Shown here in pieces: positions 8,547-21,288 of a stretch of DNA of 64,000 bases. The position numbers and the translations under genes were made by a program. This DNA comes from Betaproteobacteria bacterium (GTDB lineage Bacteria; Pseudomonadota; Gammaproteobacteria; Burkholderiales; Casimicrobiaceae). The stretch's first letter is position 1; each line of letters begins with the position of its first letter. The stretch lies in the NCBI GenBank assembly GCA_016861105.1, contig BOKS01000009.1, positions 115,926 to 179,925 of the forward strand, written 5' to 3'. Under the pieces are notes generated by a model, which was not told the origin of the DNA, made no database searches, and was given only the letters and a program-made list of their open reading frames with translations.

Positions 8547-10445
8547 TCAGCGTGCGGCCAGCGCGGCGCGGATCTGCTCGAGCGCGCCCGGGTCCTCGAT
8601 GGTCGTGAGGTCGCCGGGGTCGCGTCCTTCGGCGAGCGCCTGGATCGAGCGGCGCAGGAGCTTCCCCGAGCGCGTCTTGGGGAGCAGCGTCACGAAGTGC
8701 ACCTGCCCGGGCCGCGCGATCGCGCCGAGCTGGCGGTCGACGGTGTCCATGACTTCCTTGCGCATCGCCGCCGCGTCCTGCGGCGTGGCGACGCGCGCCG
8801 GGTCCTTGACCACCGCGAAGGCGACGGGCACCTGCCCCTTCACCTGGTCGGCGACGCCGACGACCGCGACCTCGGCCACGCCGGGGTGGGCCTGGACGGC
8901 CTCCTCGATCTCGCGCGTGCCGAGCCGGTGCCCGGCCACGTTGATCACGTCGTCCGTGCGCCCGAGCACGAAGTAGTAGCCGTCGTCGTCGCGCGTCGCC
9001 CAGTCGAACGTCGAGTAGAACGGCTTGTCGCGGAACGTGGAGAAGTACGTGCGCACGAAGCGCTCGTCGTCGCCCCACACCGTGGTCATGCAGCCCGGCG
9101 GCAGCGGCGGGGCGATCGTCAGCACGCCCTTCTCGTTCGCGCCGACCTCCTCGCCGGTGGCCTCGTGCAGCAGGCGCACGTCGTAGCCGACCACCGGGAA
9201 CGACGGCGAGCCGAACTTGCGCGGCGTCTGCTCGATCCCCGGCTGCGCCGAGAGGATCGGCCACCCGGTCTCCGTCTGCCAGTAGTTGTCGACGATCGCC
9301 ACACCCAGCGACTCGCTCGCCCAGCGCGCGGTCGGCTCGTCCAGCGGCTCTCCGGCGAGGAACAGGTACTCGAGCGAGGACAGGTCGTGCTTCCTCATGA
9401 ACGCCGGGTCCTGCTTCTTCAGCACGCGGATCGCGGTCGGCGAGCTGAACATCGTGCGCACGCGGTGCTCCTCGACGATCCTCCACCAGATCGCCGGATC
9501 GGGGCGGATCGGCAGCCCTTCGTACATGATCGTCGTCGAGCCGTTGATCAGCGGCGCGTAGATGATGTAGCTGTGCCCGACGACCCAGCCGATGTCGCTG
9601 GTCGTGAACATCGTCTCGCCGGGCTGCACGCAGAAGATGCTGCGCATCGACGACGCCAGCGCCACCGCGTAGCCGCCGGTGTCGCGCTGCACGCCCTTCG
9701 GCTTGCCGGTCGTGCCGGACGTGTAGAGGATGTACGAAGGCTCCGACGACTCGAGCCACTCGCAGGGCACGCGGGCGTCCATGTGCTGCGCGCGCAGCGC
9801 TGCGTAGTCGAGATCCCGCCCGGCGACGCGCGGCATGTCCCGGTCGAGCCGGCGGTCGACGATCACGACGGCGGCGGGAGGGTACTTCGCGAGCCGCAGC
9901 GACTCGTCGACGAGGTGCTTGTACGGCACCGGCTTGCCGCCACGCATGCCGGCGTCGGCGGTCACCATCGCCTTCGGCCTCGCGTCGTCGATGCGCGTGG
10001 CGAGGCTCGCCGCGGCGAAGCCCCCGAAGACCACGGAGTGGATCGCGCCGACGCGCACGCAGGCGAGCATCGCGAAGGCCGCCTCGGGAATCATCGGCAT
10101 GTAGATCAGCACGCGGTCGCCGCGTCCCACGCCGAGCTCCTTCAGCACGCCGGCGAAGCGGTTCACCTCGGCGTGCAGCTCGCGGAACGTGTAGCGGCGC
10201 GACTCGTCCGTCTCGGTGGACAGGTACACGAGCGCCGCCTGGTCGCCGCGCGTCGCGAGGTGGCGGTCGATCGCGTTGTGGCACAGGTTCGTGCGCCCGC
10301 CGACGAACCAGCGGCTGAACGGCGGCCGCGCGTAGTCCAGCACGCGCTCGAACGGCGCGTGCCAGTCGACCAGCGCGGCCTGCTCGCGCCAGAACGCGTC
10401 GCGGTCGGCGAGCGAGCGGCGGTGGGTCTCCTTGTACGTCGGCAC
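8547..10445 (-). CDS. prpE: Propionyl-CoA synthetase PrpE
   Basis: Activates propionate with ATP and CoA to propionyl-CoA (AMP-forming). 632 residues, close to the 628 of enterobacterial PrpE. The GTG start at 10445 is preceded by GGAGGAGGAGC and begins VPTYKETHRRSLADRDAFW, matching PrpE N-termini. Seen motifs: YILYTSGTTGKPKGV (P-loop), YWQTETGWP (A5), a GRTDDVINVAGHRLGT hinge, and the catalytic lysine in KTRSGKLLRR near residue 595. The LSTETDESRRYTFRELHAEVNRFA segment favours PrpE over Acs. It stands 286 bp after acuI and near the methylcitrate genes, a supporting context for propionate use. Acetate as a side substrate is likely. Confidence 0.88.
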   Translation of the reverse strand: MPTYKETHRRSLADRDAFWREQAALVDWHAPFERVLDYARPPFSRWFVGGRTNLCHNAIDRHLATRGDQAALVYLSTETDESRRYTFRELHAEVNRFAGVLKELGVGRGDRVLIYMPMIPEAAFAMLACVRVGAIHSVVFGGFAAASLATRIDDARPKAMVTADAGMRGGKPVPYKHLVDESLRLAKYPPAAVVIVDRRLDRDMPRVAGRDLDYAALRAQHMDARVPCEWLESSEPSYILYTSGTTGKPKGVQRDTGGYAVALASSMRSIFCVQPGETMFTTSDIGWVVGHSYIIYAPLINGSTTIMYEGLPIRPDPAIWWRIVEEHRVRTMFSSPTAIRVLKKQDPAFMRKHDLSSLEYLFLAGEPLDEPTARWASESLGVAIVDNYWQTETGWPILSAQPGIEQTPRKFGSPSFPVVGYDVRLLHEATGEEVGANEKGVLTIAPPLPPGCMTTVWGDDERFVRTYFSTFRDKPFYSTFDWATRDDDGYYFVLGRTDDVINVAGHRLGTREIEEAVQAHPGVAEVAVVGVADQVKGQVPVAFAVVKDPARVATPQDAAAMRKEVMDTVDRQLGAIARPGQVHFVTLLPKTRSGKLLRRSIQALAEGRDPGDLTTIEDPGALEQIRAALAAR

Positions 10446-10731
10446 GATGCTCCTCCTCCGATCGGTCCCGGCCCGCGCCCGCGGGCCCGCGTCAAGTTTT
10501 CTATGGGATGCAGGGCCACGCAAGGGCGCGACGCCCCCGCACCGGACGTGGAACGGCGCCGCACACCCGTTCGGACCGGCCGGCCGCCGCTTTCCGGCAC
10601 GCCGCCGCCTGCGGAGTGCACTGCCTTGCGTGCAGTTGCCGGCCGGCGGGCGCCGGGCCGCCCCAGGCCCGCCGACCTGGTGCCGAACTGCCCGGCGCGA
10701 TTTCGCGCAGCGTGCTGACGCGAGCCGATCC
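10446..10731. other. Intergenic region acuI-prpE
   Basis: 286 bp without a credible gene. A small hairpin (GCGCG, loop ATTT, CGCGC) at 10695-10708 just after acuI may mark the end of the long TCA-operon transcript. No clear sigma-70 promoter for prpE was found, although TTGACG at 10498-10493 (minus strand) could serve as a -35. Confidence 0.3.
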
Positions 10732-11739
<1,008 letters not shown>

Positions 11740-11749
11740 GTGGGCTCCT

Positions 11750-12904
11750 TCAGGAACGGGGGGTGACCGCGGCGTCGCCCGCCGCGGCGGGCGACGCCTC
11801 GCTCGCGTGCGCGAGCGCCATGTAGTCGTGCGACCGCATCTCGACGAGGCGGCTCGCGGTGCGCGCGAACTCGTGGGCTTTGCGCCCTTCGACGTACAGC
11901 GACCCGGCCGCGACCTCTGCCGACGCCACGAGCTTGACGCGATGATCGTACAGGATGTCCACGAGCCAGGTGAACCGCCGCGCGCGGTCCGAATGCGCCG
12001 CGTCCATCCGCGGGATCGACGAGACGAACATCACCGCGAAGCGCCGCGCGAGCTCGAGGTAGTCGCGCTGCGAGCGCGGGCCGTCGCACAGCGTGGCGAA
12101 GTCGAACCAGATCGCGCTGCCGGCGCGCCGCTTGGCGACGAGCGGGCGCGACTCGACGATCAGGCGCGGGTCCTCGTCGGGGCCGGTCGCCACCGCGTCG
12201 AACATCCGCGCCAGCGCGGCCTCGGCGGCGGCGTCCGCCGGCACGTAGTAGACCGGTGCCTGCTCCAGCGTGCGCAGCCGGTAGTCGACGCCGCCGTCGA
12301 CTTCCAGCACGTCGAGCCGCTCGCGCAGCAGGTCGATCGTCGGCAGGAAGTTCTGGCGCTGCAGGCCGTCCGGATACAACCGCTCCGGCGGATAGTTCGA
12401 CGTCAGCACGAACACGACGCCCAGGTCGAACAGCGCGCCGAGCAGCCGCCCCAGGATCATCGCGTCGGCGATGTCGGAGACGTGGAACTCGTCGAAGCAC
12501 ACGAGCCGGTGGCGGCGGGCGATCCGCGCCGCCACCGTGGCGAGCGGGTCGGCCTCGCGCTTCAGCGCCCCGAGCTCCCCGTGCACGTCGCGCATGAACG
12601 CGTGGAAGTGGACGCGCGTCTTGCGCCGGATCGCCACCGCGGCGTAGAACGCGTCCATCAGCAGGCTCTTGCCGCGCCCGACGCCGCCCCACAGGTAGAC
12701 CCCGCGCGGGACCTCGGGCGGCGCGAAGAGCCGCTTGAGGCGGGAGGCCCGCGCGGCGCGGAAGGCGTGCAGGTCGGCGGCGAGGCGCTCGAGGCGCTCG
12801 AGCGCGCGGCGCTGGGCGTCGTCGGGGGCGCCGCCGCGCGCGGCCAGGAGCCGCGCGATCTCGGCGCCGACGGGCTCCTCCGGGGCCGCCTCCGTGGTCA
12901 GCAC
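11750..12904 (-). CDS. zapE: AFG1-family ATPase ZapE
   Basis: AAA+ ATPase. The E. coli homologue acts on the Z-ring under low oxygen, and mitochondrial AFG1/LACE1 relatives act on respiratory proteins. 384 residues against 375 in E. coli. Walker A is GGVGRGKS (Lys79) after VPRGVYLW, Walker B is LVCFDEFHVSD, and the AFG1-specific VFVLTSNYPPERLYPDGLQR follows. The GTG start at 12904 gives the family-length product; the frame runs open further into the lpdA region but out of family. It lies 77 bp after lpdA and 10 bp before acuI, the common betaproteobacterial position behind the odh genes. Confidence 0.88.
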   Translation of the reverse strand: MLTTEAAPEEPVGAEIARLLAARGGAPDDAQRRALERLERLAADLHAFRAARASRLKRLFAPPEVPRGVYLWGGVGRGKSLLMDAFYAAVAIRRKTRVHFHAFMRDVHGELGALKREADPLATVAARIARRHRLVCFDEFHVSDIADAMILGRLLGALFDLGVVFVLTSNYPPERLYPDGLQRQNFLPTIDLLRERLDVLEVDGGVDYRLRTLEQAPVYYVPADAAAEAALARMFDAVATGPDEDPRLIVESRPLVAKRRAGSAIWFDFATLCDGPRSQRDYLELARRFAVMFVSSIPRMDAAHSDRARRFTWLVDILYDHRVKLVASAEVAAGSLYVEGRKAHEFARTASRLVEMRSHDYMALAHASEASPAAAGDAAVTPRS

Positions 12905-12981
12905 CCGACGATGGTAGCGCGTTTGGCTCGCGCGCCGGAACGCCTCCGCCTTGCGGCAGCGCAACAATCCGGCGCGTCCGG

Positions 12982-14412
12982 TCAGAGGTTGAGCGTGCGC
13001 TTGTCGACGGCCAGCGCCGCCTCCTTCGTGGCCTCGGACAGCGACGGATGCGCGTGGCAGATGCGCGCGATGTCCTCGGAGGAGGCGCCGAACTCCATCG
13101 CGACCACGCCCTCGGCGATCAGCTCGCTCGCGTACGGGCCGACGACGTGCATCCCGAGGATGCGGTCGGTCTTCGCGTCCGCGAGGATCTTGACGAACCC
13201 CGTCGTGTCGCCGAGCGCGCGCGCGCGGCCGTTGGCCGAGAACGGGAAGCTGCCGCTGCGGTACGCCACGCCGTCCGCCCGGAGCTGCTGCTCGGTGCGG
13301 CCGACCCACGCGATCTCGGGCGAGGTGTAGATCACCCACGGAACCGTGTCGAAGTCGACGTGGCCGTGCCCGCCCGCGATCCGCTCGGCCACGGCCACCC
13401 CCTCCTCCTCGGCCTTGTGCGCGAGCATCGGCCCGCGCACCACGTCGCCGACCGCCCACACCTGCGGCAGGTTCGTGCGGCACTCGCCGTCGACCGCGAC
13501 GAAGCCGCGCTCGTCGACCGTGAGCCCAACGGCCTCCGCCCCGAGCCCGTCGGTGTTCGGCACGCGCCCGATCGCGACGATCAGCCGCTCGAACGTCGCC
13601 GTTTGTGCCTCGCCGCGCTCGTCCTTCCATGCGACGGCCACGGCGTCGCGCGCAGGCGTCACCTCGGCAATCGACACGCCCAGGTGGATCGCGAGGCCCT
13701 GCCGCGCGAACGCCTTGCGCGCCTCGCGCGCCACCGCCTCGTCGGCCGCGCCGAGGAACGCCGGCAGCGCCTCGAGGATGGTCACGTCGGCACCCAGCCG
13801 TCGCCAGACGCTCCCCATCTCGAGGCCGATGACGCCTGCGCCGACGACGCCCAGCGTCGCCGGAACCGACGCAATCGCCAGCGCCCCGGCGTTGTCGAGG
13901 ACGCGATCGTTGTCGAAGGGCACGCCCGGCAGCGGCCGCGGCTTGCTTCCGGTGGCCACGATCACGTGGCGCGCCACGATCTCCGTGCGGTCCGCGCCCT
14001 CGACCGCGAGCGTCCAGCCGTCCTTCGCATTGCCGCCCGCGAACGACCCGCGGCCGTGCAGGAAGCGGATCTTGTGCTTGCGGAAGAGGAACGCGATGCC
14101 GTCGTTGTTCTGCGCGACGACCCTGTCCTTGCGCGCGAGCATCCGAGCGACGTCGATCGACAGCCCCGTCACGTCGATGCCGTGGTCGCGGAACGCGTGG
14201 GCGGCGTGCGCGTAGTGCTCGGACGACTGCAGCAGCGCCTTGCTCGGGATGCAGCCCACGTTCGTGCACGTGCCGCCGGGCGCCGGCTTGCCGCCCTCGC
14301 GCGTCCAGTCGTCGACGCACGCCACCGACAACCCGAGCTGCGCCGCGCGGATGGCGGCGATGTAGCCGCCGGGCCCGGCGCCGATGACCGCTACGTCGAA
14401 GATGTCAGACAT
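12982..14412 (-). CDS. lpdA: Dihydrolipoyl dehydrogenase (E3)
   Basis: FAD enzyme that reoxidises the lipoyl arm of E2 and reduces NAD. 476 residues. FAD-binding [10 protein letters not shown] at the N-terminus, redox disulfide [14 protein letters not shown] (Cys49 and Cys54), NAD motif [16 protein letters not shown], the second FAD segment [21 protein letters not shown], and the catalytic His-Glu in [10 protein letters not shown]. It lies 176 bp behind sucB in the odh cluster, so it is most likely the E3 of 2-oxoglutarate dehydrogenase. The insert between lpdA and sucB is a G-rich repeat tract. Confidence 0.95.
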   Translation of the reverse strand: MSDIFDVAVIGAGPGGYIAAIRAAQLGLSVACVDDWTREGGKPAPGGTCTNVGCIPSKALLQSSEHYAHAAHAFRDHGIDVTGLSIDVARMLARKDRVVAQNNDGIAFLFRKHKIRFLHGRGSFAGGNAKDGWTLAVEGADRTEIVARHVIVATGSKPRPLPGVPFDNDRVLDNAGALAIASVPATLGVVGAGVIGLEMGSVWRRLGADVTILEALPAFLGAADEAVAREARKAFARQGLAIHLGVSIAEVTPARDAVAVAWKDERGEAQTATFERLIVAIGRVPNTDGLGAEAVGLTVDERGFVAVDGECRTNLPQVWAVGDVVRGPMLAHKAEEEGVAVAERIAGGHGHVDFDTVPWVIYTSPEIAWVGRTEQQLRADGVAYRSGSFPFSANGRARALGDTTGFVKILADAKTDRILGMHVVGPYASELIAEGVVAMEFGASSEDIARICHAHPSLSEATKEAALAVDKRTLNL

Positions 14413-14424
14413 GCGAGGTCAGTG

Positions 14425-14587
14425 GCGGGAATGGGGAATGGGGAACGGGGAATGGCGAGCGGGGAAATAGGCAACAGGAAGCCATCGTTGCGATCCTTGC
14501 ACATCCACAAGTGCCGCGCCAGCCCACGACCTGCTCGGTCCACACCCTCTTCCCTATTCCCTGTTCCCCAATTCCCCGTTCCCCCTC
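14425..14587. repeat. G-rich heptamer repeats in inverted orientation between sucB and lpdA
   Basis: 14425-14476 holds degenerate copies of GGGGAAT/GGGGAAC. 14544-14587 holds the complementary TTCCCTATTCCCTG and CCCCGTTCCCC copies. The two blocks can pair over roughly 40 bases with mismatches around a loop of about 65 bases. Similar tracts occur at 21250-21288 and 41780-41846. Such tracts are non-coding and probably spread by slippage or mobility; here the structure sits inside a long operon mRNA. Confidence 0.6.
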
Positions 14588-14588
14588 C

Positions 14589-15863
<1,275 letters not shown>

Positions 15864-15877
15864 GATGAGGGGTCCTG

Positions 15878-18718
15878 TCAGGTCCGGACGAGCATCTCGC
15901 CGTCGGCGAGCGCGTCCCCGAACGCGTCCTCGATGAGGGCCTTCTGCTGCAGGTTGTGCTTCGACAGGTAGCCGACCGCCGGCGACGCGCTCACCGGCCG
16001 CCCCGCGTAGGCGAGCACGGCCTTCGCGGGCATGTCGTTGCGGAAGTACGCGCGCAACCGGTACCAGGCGCCCTGGTTCTGCGGCTCCTCCTGGCACCAG
16101 ACGACTTCCTTCACGTTCGGATACGGAGCGAGCGCCGCCTTGAAGGCCTCGTGCGGGAACGGGTAGAGCTGCTCGAGCCGCACGATGGCGACGCCGGCGA
16201 GGGCGTGCTCGCGCCGGTGGGCCGCGAGCTCGTAGTACACCTTGCCCGAGCACGCGATGACGCGCTTCACCTTCTTCGCGTCGAGCTTCTCGACCTCGCC
16301 GATGACCTCGTGGAAGCGTCCGCCGGCCAGCTCGTCGATCGTGCTGACCGCCTCCTTGTGCCGCAGGAGGCTCTTGGGGCTCATGATGATCAGCGGCTTG
16401 CGGTACGGCCGCAGCATCTGGCGGCGCAGGACGTGGAAGATCTGCGCCGGCGTGGTCGGGACGCAGACCTGCATGTTGTGCTCGGCTGACAGCTGCAGGA
16501 AGCGCTCCGGCCGCGCGGACGAGTGCTCGGGGCCCTGGCCCTCGTAGCCGTGCGGCAGCAGCAGCACCAGGCCGCAGATGCGGCCCCACTTCACCTCGCC
16601 CGCGGCGATGAACTGGTCGATGACCACCTGCGCGACGTTGGCGAAGTCGCCGAACTGCGCCTCCCAGATCACCAGCCGCTCGGGGTCGGACGTCGAGTAT
16701 CCGTACTCGAAGCCCAGCACGCCGTACTCGGTGAGCACGGAGTCGATCACCTCGATCGTCGGCTGCCCCGGCTTCAGGTTGGCGAGCGGCAGGTAGGTCC
16801 CCGCGTCCCACTTCTCGCGGTTCTGGTCGTGCAGGACCGCGTGGCGGTGGCTGAACGTGCCGCGGCCGACGTCCTCGCCGGACAGCCGCACGCCGATGCC
16901 CTGGTCGAGCAGCGTCGCATAGGCGAGCGTCTCGCCCATGCCCCAGTCGAGCGCCAGCTTCCCCTCGGCCATCGCGCGGCGGTCGGCGACCACGCGCTCG
17001 ACGCGGCCGTGCAGCTTGAATCCGTCGGGGACGCTCGCCGCCAGCCGGCCGAGCTCGCGCAGCCGCTCGAGCGGAAACGTCGAGTCGTAGCCCACCGTCC
17101 AGTGCCGCCCCCTGAACGCCGACCAGTCGGTGGCGAACGGGCGCTTGTAGTTCGACAGGATCGTCTTGTTGGTGTGGTGCCCCTTGTCCATCGCCGCGCG
17201 GTAGTCGGCGACCATGGCGTCGGCCTCGCCGGCGGCGACGACGCCCTCGGCCTCGAGCTGCTCGGCGTAGAGCCGGCGCGTGCCCGGATGCGCATTGATC
17301 TTCTTGTACATCAGCGGCTGGGTGACCATCGGTTCGTCGGCCTCGTTGTGGCCGAGCCGGCGGAAGCACACCAGGTCGATGAACACGTCCTTGTGGTACT
17401 GCTGGCGGTACTCCATCGCGAGCTCGACCGCGTACAGGCAGACCTCGGGATCGTCGGCGTTCACGTGGAGGATCGGCGCGTCGACCATCTTGGCGATGTC
17501 GGTGCAGTAGAGCGTGCCGCGCGTGTCGCGCGGGTCCGACGTGGTGAAGCCGATCTGGTTGTTGACGACGATGTGCACCGTCCCGCCGGTGTAGAACCCG
17601 CGCGTCGACGCCATGTTGAGCACTTCCTGCAGCACGCCCTGGCCGGCGATGGCCGCGTCGCCGTGGATCAGCACCGGCAGCACCTGGTCGCCGCGGGCGT
17701 CGCCGCGGCGGTGCTGCCGGGCGCGCACGCTGCCCTCGACGACCGGGTTGACGGCCTCGAGGTGCGACGGATTGAAGGCGAGCGTGATGTGCATCGGCCC
17801 GCCGGGCGTGATCACGTCCGACGAGAAGCCCTGGTGGTACTTGACGTCGCCGGCCAGGAGGTCGCCCGAGTAGCGGCCCTCGAACTCGGAGAAGAGGTCG
17901 GCGGGCATCTTCCCGAAGGTGTTGACCAGCACGTTGAGCCGGCCGCGGTGCGCCATCCCGATGACCGTCTCCTGCACGCCGGCGGCGCCGGCGATCTGGA
18001 TCAGGTGGTCGAGCATCGGGATCATCGTCTCGCCGCCCTCGCCGGAGAAGCGCTTCTGCCCGACGTACTTCGTGTGCAGGTAGCGCTCGAGCGTCTCCGC
18101 CGCCGTCAGCCTCTCCAGGATCTGCCTCTTGCGCGCGGCGTCGTACGACGGCCTGGCACGCACGGGCTCGAGCCGCTGCTGCAGGAAGCGCTTCGTCTGC
18201 GTGTCCGAGATGTACATGTACTCGGCGCCCAGCGTGCGCGTGTAGGTCTCCTGCAGGGCGGCGACGATGTCGCGCAGCCGCATTCGCGGCGGCCCCGCCC
18301 GGAACGAGCCCACGTCGAACTCGGTGTCGAGGTCGGCCTCCGAGAAGCCGTAGGTCGCGAGGTCGAGCTCGGGGATGTACGGGCGCTCGGCACGCTTCAG
18401 CGGGTCGAGGTCGGCGTGGAACAGGCCGAGCGTGCGGAACGTGCTGATGAGCTGCAGCACGAGCACCTGCTTGTGCATCGACGCCGAGTCGACCATCGCG
18501 TAGGCCGCCTTGCGGCTGCGCGCGAGCTCGCGGAACGACTCGACGACGGGCGCGTGCGCGACGTCGCGGGCGTCGCCGCGCAGCTCGTCGAAGTAGGCGC
18601 GCCACTCCGGCGAGACGGCGGCCGGGTCGGCGAGGTAGCTCTCGTAGAGCTCCTCGATGAACGGCGCGTTGGCGCCGAACAGCGTCGAGGAGGACTCGAA
18701 TTCCTTCATGGTGCCCAT
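15878..18718 (-). CDS. sucA: 2-oxoglutarate dehydrogenase E1
   Basis: Thiamine-diphosphate-dependent decarboxylase of the 2-oxoglutarate dehydrogenase complex. 946 residues, usual length. The ATG at 18718 has AAAGGAG upstream. N-terminal E2-binding region: [23 protein letters not shown]-site motifs include [34 protein letters not shown] and [17 protein letters not shown] with [10 protein letters not shown]-terminal transketolase-like part: [36 protein letters not shown]. Follows gltA by 96 bp and precedes sucB by 14 bp. Confidence 0.96.
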   Translation of the reverse strand: MGTMKEFESSSTLFGANAPFIEELYESYLADPAAVSPEWRAYFDELRGDARDVAHAPVVESFRELARSRKAAYAMVDSASMHKQVLVLQLISTFRTLGLFHADLDPLKRAERPYIPELDLATYGFSEADLDTEFDVGSFRAGPPRMRLRDIVAALQETYTRTLGAEYMYISDTQTKRFLQQRLEPVRARPSYDAARKRQILERLTAAETLERYLHTKYVGQKRFSGEGGETMIPMLDHLIQIAGAAGVQETVIGMAHRGRLNVLVNTFGKMPADLFSEFEGRYSGDLLAGDVKYHQGFSSDVITPGGPMHITLAFNPSHLEAVNPVVEGSVRARQHRRGDARGDQVLPVLIHGDAAIAGQGVLQEVLNMASTRGFYTGGTVHIVVNNQIGFTTSDPRDTRGTLYCTDIAKMVDAPILHVNADDPEVCLYAVELAMEYRQQYHKDVFIDLVCFRRLGHNEADEPMVTQPLMYKKINAHPGTRRLYAEQLEAEGVVAAGEADAMVADYRAAMDKGHHTNKTILSNYKRPFATDWSAFRGRHWTVGYDSTFPLERLRELGRLAASVPDGFKLHGRVERVVADRRAMAEGKLALDWGMGETLAYATLLDQGIGVRLSGEDVGRGTFSHRHAVLHDQNREKWDAGTYLPLANLKPGQPTIEVIDSVLTEYGVLGFEYGYSTSDPERLVIWEAQFGDFANVAQVVIDQFIAAGEVKWGRICGLVLLLPHGYEGQGPEHSSARPERFLQLSAEHNMQVCVPTTPAQIFHVLRRQMLRPYRKPLIIMSPKSLLRHKEAVSTIDELAGGRFHEVIGEVEKLDAKKVKRVIACSGKVYYELAAHRREHALAGVAIVRLEQLYPFPHEAFKAALAPYPNVKEVVWCQEEPQNQGAWYRLRAYFRNDMPAKAVLAYAGRPVSASPAVGYLSKHNLQQKALIEDAFGDALADGEMLVRT

Positions 18719-18814
18719 GCCGTCTCCTTTGCTGCCGCATCGTGCCACGGGCCGCGCGAAGGCGGCCCGCGTCCTGCTCCCGCGAACGGCGCCCCGGGGC
18801 GCGGGGCGCCGCGC

Positions 18815-20119
18815 TCAGCGCTGCGCGATCGGCTTCACGGTGCGCGGCGTCGCGCCGACGAAGAGCTGCCGCGGGCGGCCGATCTTGTACTCGGGATCCG
18901 CGATCATCTCGTTGAGCTGCGCGATCCAGCCCACGGTGCGCGCGAGCGCGAAGATCGCCGTGAACAGCGGCACCGGGATCCCGATCGCCTTCTGCACGAT
19001 GCCCGAGTAGTAGTCCACGTTCGGGTAGAGCTTGCGCGACACGAAGTAGTCGTCCTCGAGCGCGATCTTCTCCAGCGCCATCGCGAGCTTGAACAGCGGG
19101 TCGTCGTGCAGCCCGAGCTCGCTGAGCACCTCGTGGCAGGTCTCGCGCATCAGCTTTGCGCGCGGGTCGTAGTTCTTGTAGACGCGGTGGCCGAAGCCCA
19201 TCAGCCGCACCGTGCTGTTCTTGTCCTTGACCTTCTCGATGAACTCGCCGATCCGCGCGACGCCGCCCTGCGCCTGGATGTCGTAGAGCATGTTGAGGCA
19301 GGCCTCGTTCGCGCCGCCGTGCGCCGGGCCCCACAGGCAGGCGACGCCGGCCGCGATCGCCGCGAACGGGTTGGTGCCCGAGGACGCGCACAGGCGCACC
19401 GTCGACGTCGACGCGTTCTGCTCGTGGTCGGCGTGCAGGATGAAGATGCGGTCCATCGCCCGCACCAGCACGTCGTTGACCTTGTAGTCCTCGCACGGCG
19501 TCGCGAACATCATGCGCATGAAGTTCGCCGCGTAGGCGAGCTCGTTGCGCGGGTACATGTACGGCTGGCCCACGGAGTACTTGTACGCCATCGCCACGAG
19601 CGTCGGCATCTTCGCGATCAGCCGGATCGCGGAGATGTCGCGCTGGTGCGCGTCGTGCAGGTTGATCGAGTCCGGATAGAACGCGCTCATCGCGCCGACG
19701 AGGCCGGTCATGACGGCCATCGGGTGCGCGTCGCGGCGGAAGCCGCGCAGGAAGAACTGCATCTGCTCGTTGACCATCGTGTGCCGGGTCACGCGCTGGT
19801 CGAAGTCTGCGCGCTGCGCGGCGTCGGGAAGCTCGCCGTATAGCAGCAGGTGGCAGACGTCGAGGAAGTCGCAGTGGCGGGCCAGGTCCTCGATCGCGTA
19901 GCCGCGGTAGAGCAGCTCCCCCTTGTCGCCGTCGATGTAGGTGATGGCCGAGCGGCAGGCGGCGGTCGACATGAAGCCGGGATCGTAGGTGAACTTCCCC
20001 GTCTTGCCGTACAGCGAGCGGATGTCGATCACGTCCGGGCCGATGGTGCCGGACAGGACGGGGAAGCTCACGGAGGGCGAGCCGTCGGAGAAGGAGAGCG
20101 TGGCGGTGCGGTCGGTCAT
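18815..20119 (-). CDS. gltA: Citrate synthase, type II
   Basis: Condenses oxaloacetate and acetyl-CoA. 434 residues, the length of the hexameric, NADH-sensitive gram-negative type. Catalytic residues appear as [12 protein letters not shown] (His), [16 protein letters not shown] (His/Arg) and the Asp in [20 protein letters not shown]. The start ATG overlaps the sdhE stop as ATGA, so translation is probably coupled. A second citrate-synthase-like gene at 27 kb is prpC; its shorter, different N-terminus separates the two functions. Confidence 0.95.
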   Translation of the reverse strand: MTDRTATLSFSDGSPSVSFPVLSGTIGPDVIDIRSLYGKTGKFTYDPGFMSTAACRSAITYIDGDKGELLYRGYAIEDLARHCDFLDVCHLLLYGELPDAAQRADFDQRVTRHTMVNEQMQFFLRGFRRDAHPMAVMTGLVGAMSAFYPDSINLHDAHQRDISAIRLIAKMPTLVAMAYKYSVGQPYMYPRNELAYAANFMRMMFATPCEDYKVNDVLVRAMDRIFILHADHEQNASTSTVRLCASSGTNPFAAIAAGVACLWGPAHGGANEACLNMLYDIQAQGGVARIGEFIEKVKDKNSTVRLMGFGHRVYKNYDPRAKLMRETCHEVLSELGLHDDPLFKLAMALEKIALEDDYFVSRKLYPNVDYYSGIVQKAIGIPVPLFTAIFALARTVGWIAQLNEMIADPEYKIGRPRQLFVGATPRTVKPIAQR

Positions 20120-20418
20120 GACGGTGTTCCCCTGGTTCGTTCGTACGCGAGGTCTGGTGTCGCCGCCAGCGCCGCGACCAGCGGCGCGAGCCCGGGATCG
20201 GCCGGCGCGGCGCGCCCGGCCAGCAGGTCCCACAGGTCGTGGTCGGGCAGGTCGAGCAGGCGGTCGAGCTGCCCCACCTCGTCCTCCGTCAGCGCGTCGC
20301 CGCGCGCGTCGAGGTAGCGCGCGAGCAGCAGGTCGTTCTCGAGCATGCCCCGCCGGCAGCGCCAGCGCAGGCGCTGGAGCCGCAGCGCGTCGACGCGACG
20401 GTCGCAAGGCGTCGCCAT
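20116..20418 (-). CDS. sdhE: FAD assembly factor SdhE
   Basis: Small protein of the SdhE/YgfY/SDH5 family that promotes covalent flavinylation of SdhA. 100 residues. The family motif [10 protein letters not shown] is at residues 23-32 (RGxxE with Glu27), followed by FLD-type acidic helices ([14 protein letters not shown]). It sits two bases downstream of sdhB and overlaps gltA by four bases. Confidence 0.92.
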   Translation of the reverse strand: MATPCDRRVDALRLQRLRWRCRRGMLENDLLLARYLDARGDALTEDEVGQLDRLLDLPDHDLWDLLAGRAAPADPGLAPLVAALAATPDLAYERTRGTPS

Positions 20419-20420
20419 CG

Positions 20421-21116
20421 TCAGACGGCCCGCTTCACCAGCAGGTCCTTGATCTTGGCGATGGCCTTGTTCGGGTTGAGGCCCTTCGGGCAGACGTCCG
20501 CGCAGTTCATGATCGAGTAGCAGCGGAAGAGCCGGTACGGGTCCTCGAGGTCGTCGAGGCGCCCGTTGATGGCCTGGTCGCGGCTGTCGGCCACGAACCG
20601 GTAGGCCTGCAGCAGGCCCGCCGGCCCGACGAACTTGTCGGGGTTCCACCAGAACGACGGGCACGCCGTCGAGCAGCAGGCGCACAGGATGCACTCGTAG
20701 AGCCCGTCGAGCTCCTCCCGGTCCTCCGGCGACTGCAGCCGCTCCTTCTCGGGAGGGGGCGTGTCGTTGACGAGGTAGGGGCGGATCGAGTGGTACTGCT
20801 TGAAGAACTGGCTCATGTCCACGATCAGGTCGCGGACGACCGGCAGGCCGGGCAGCGGGCGCAGCTCGACCGGCTCGCGCAGCTCGCGCAGGTTCGTCGT
20901 GCAGGCCAGGCCGTTCTTGCCGTTGATGTTCATCGCGTCCGAGCCGCAGACGCCCTCGCGGCAGCTGCGCCGGAACGACAGCGTCTCGTCGACCGCCTTG
21001 AGCCGCACCAGCGCGTCGAGCAGCATCCGATCGGTGTCCGCGAGCGCGACGTCGTACTCCTGCAGGCGCGGCGCGCCGTCCTTCTCGGGGTCGTAGCGGT
21101 AGATGCGGAACTTCAT
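20421..21116 (-). CDS. sdhB: Succinate dehydrogenase iron-sulfur subunit
   Basis: Carries electrons from the SdhA flavin to ubiquinone at the inner membrane. 231 residues. The [2Fe-2S] ligands are in [10 protein letters not shown] (Cys52, Cys57, Asp60) and Cys72. The [4Fe-4S] and [3Fe-4S] ligands are in [17 protein letters not shown] and [21 protein letters not shown]. The ATG at 21116 starts [13 protein letters not shown], the conserved N-terminus. 172 bp of non-coding DNA separates it from sdhA. Confidence 0.95.
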   Translation of the reverse strand: MKFRIYRYDPEKDGAPRLQEYDVALADTDRMLLDALVRLKAVDETLSFRRSCREGVCGSDAMNINGKNGLACTTNLRELREPVELRPLPGLPVVRDLIVDMSQFFKQYHSIRPYLVNDTPPPEKERLQSPEDREELDGLYECILCACCSTACPSFWWNPDKFVGPAGLLQAYRFVADSRDQAINGRLDDLEDPYRLFRCYSIMNCADVCPKGLNPNKAIAKIKDLLVKRAV

Positions 21117-21288
21117 CGCTCGACCTCCGCTGCGCGGAGCGCGCGGGGATGGGGGCCGGGGCATGGAGGTGCGCATGCCGCGGGGCTTGCCAGTTCGATC
21201 GATCCCATGTCGGTGTAGTGGCCTCGCATCGGCACGCTCGTGTGTCCGGGCACCCTCATCGCACGTCCCCAGTCCCCATTCCCGCTTC
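21117..21288. repeat. sdhA-sdhB spacer with G/C-rich repeat remnants
   Basis: 172 bp inside the sdh operon with no gene. 21250-21288 contains CAGTCCCCATTCCCGCTTCC, the complementary form of the GGGGAAT repeats at 14425-14587, and 21147-21166 holds a G-run on the other strand (GATGGGGGCCGGGGCATGG). The spacer is unusual because sdhA and sdhB are normally almost adjacent. Confidence 0.45.

Noticed and set aside
8547..10445. Acetyl-CoA synthetase (acs)
   Set aside because: Length near 632, the N-terminal YKETHRRSLADRDAFW and the STETDESRRYTF segment match PrpE better, and propionate genes are close by.
10695..10708. Intrinsic terminator after acuI
   Set aside because: The stem is only five bases and no U-tract follows; kept only as a note on the intergenic region.
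16523..19843. A 1106-codon plus-strand open frame across sucA and gltA
   Set aside because: Antisense to two unmistakable TCA genes, with Arg/Val/His-rich composition and no motif.
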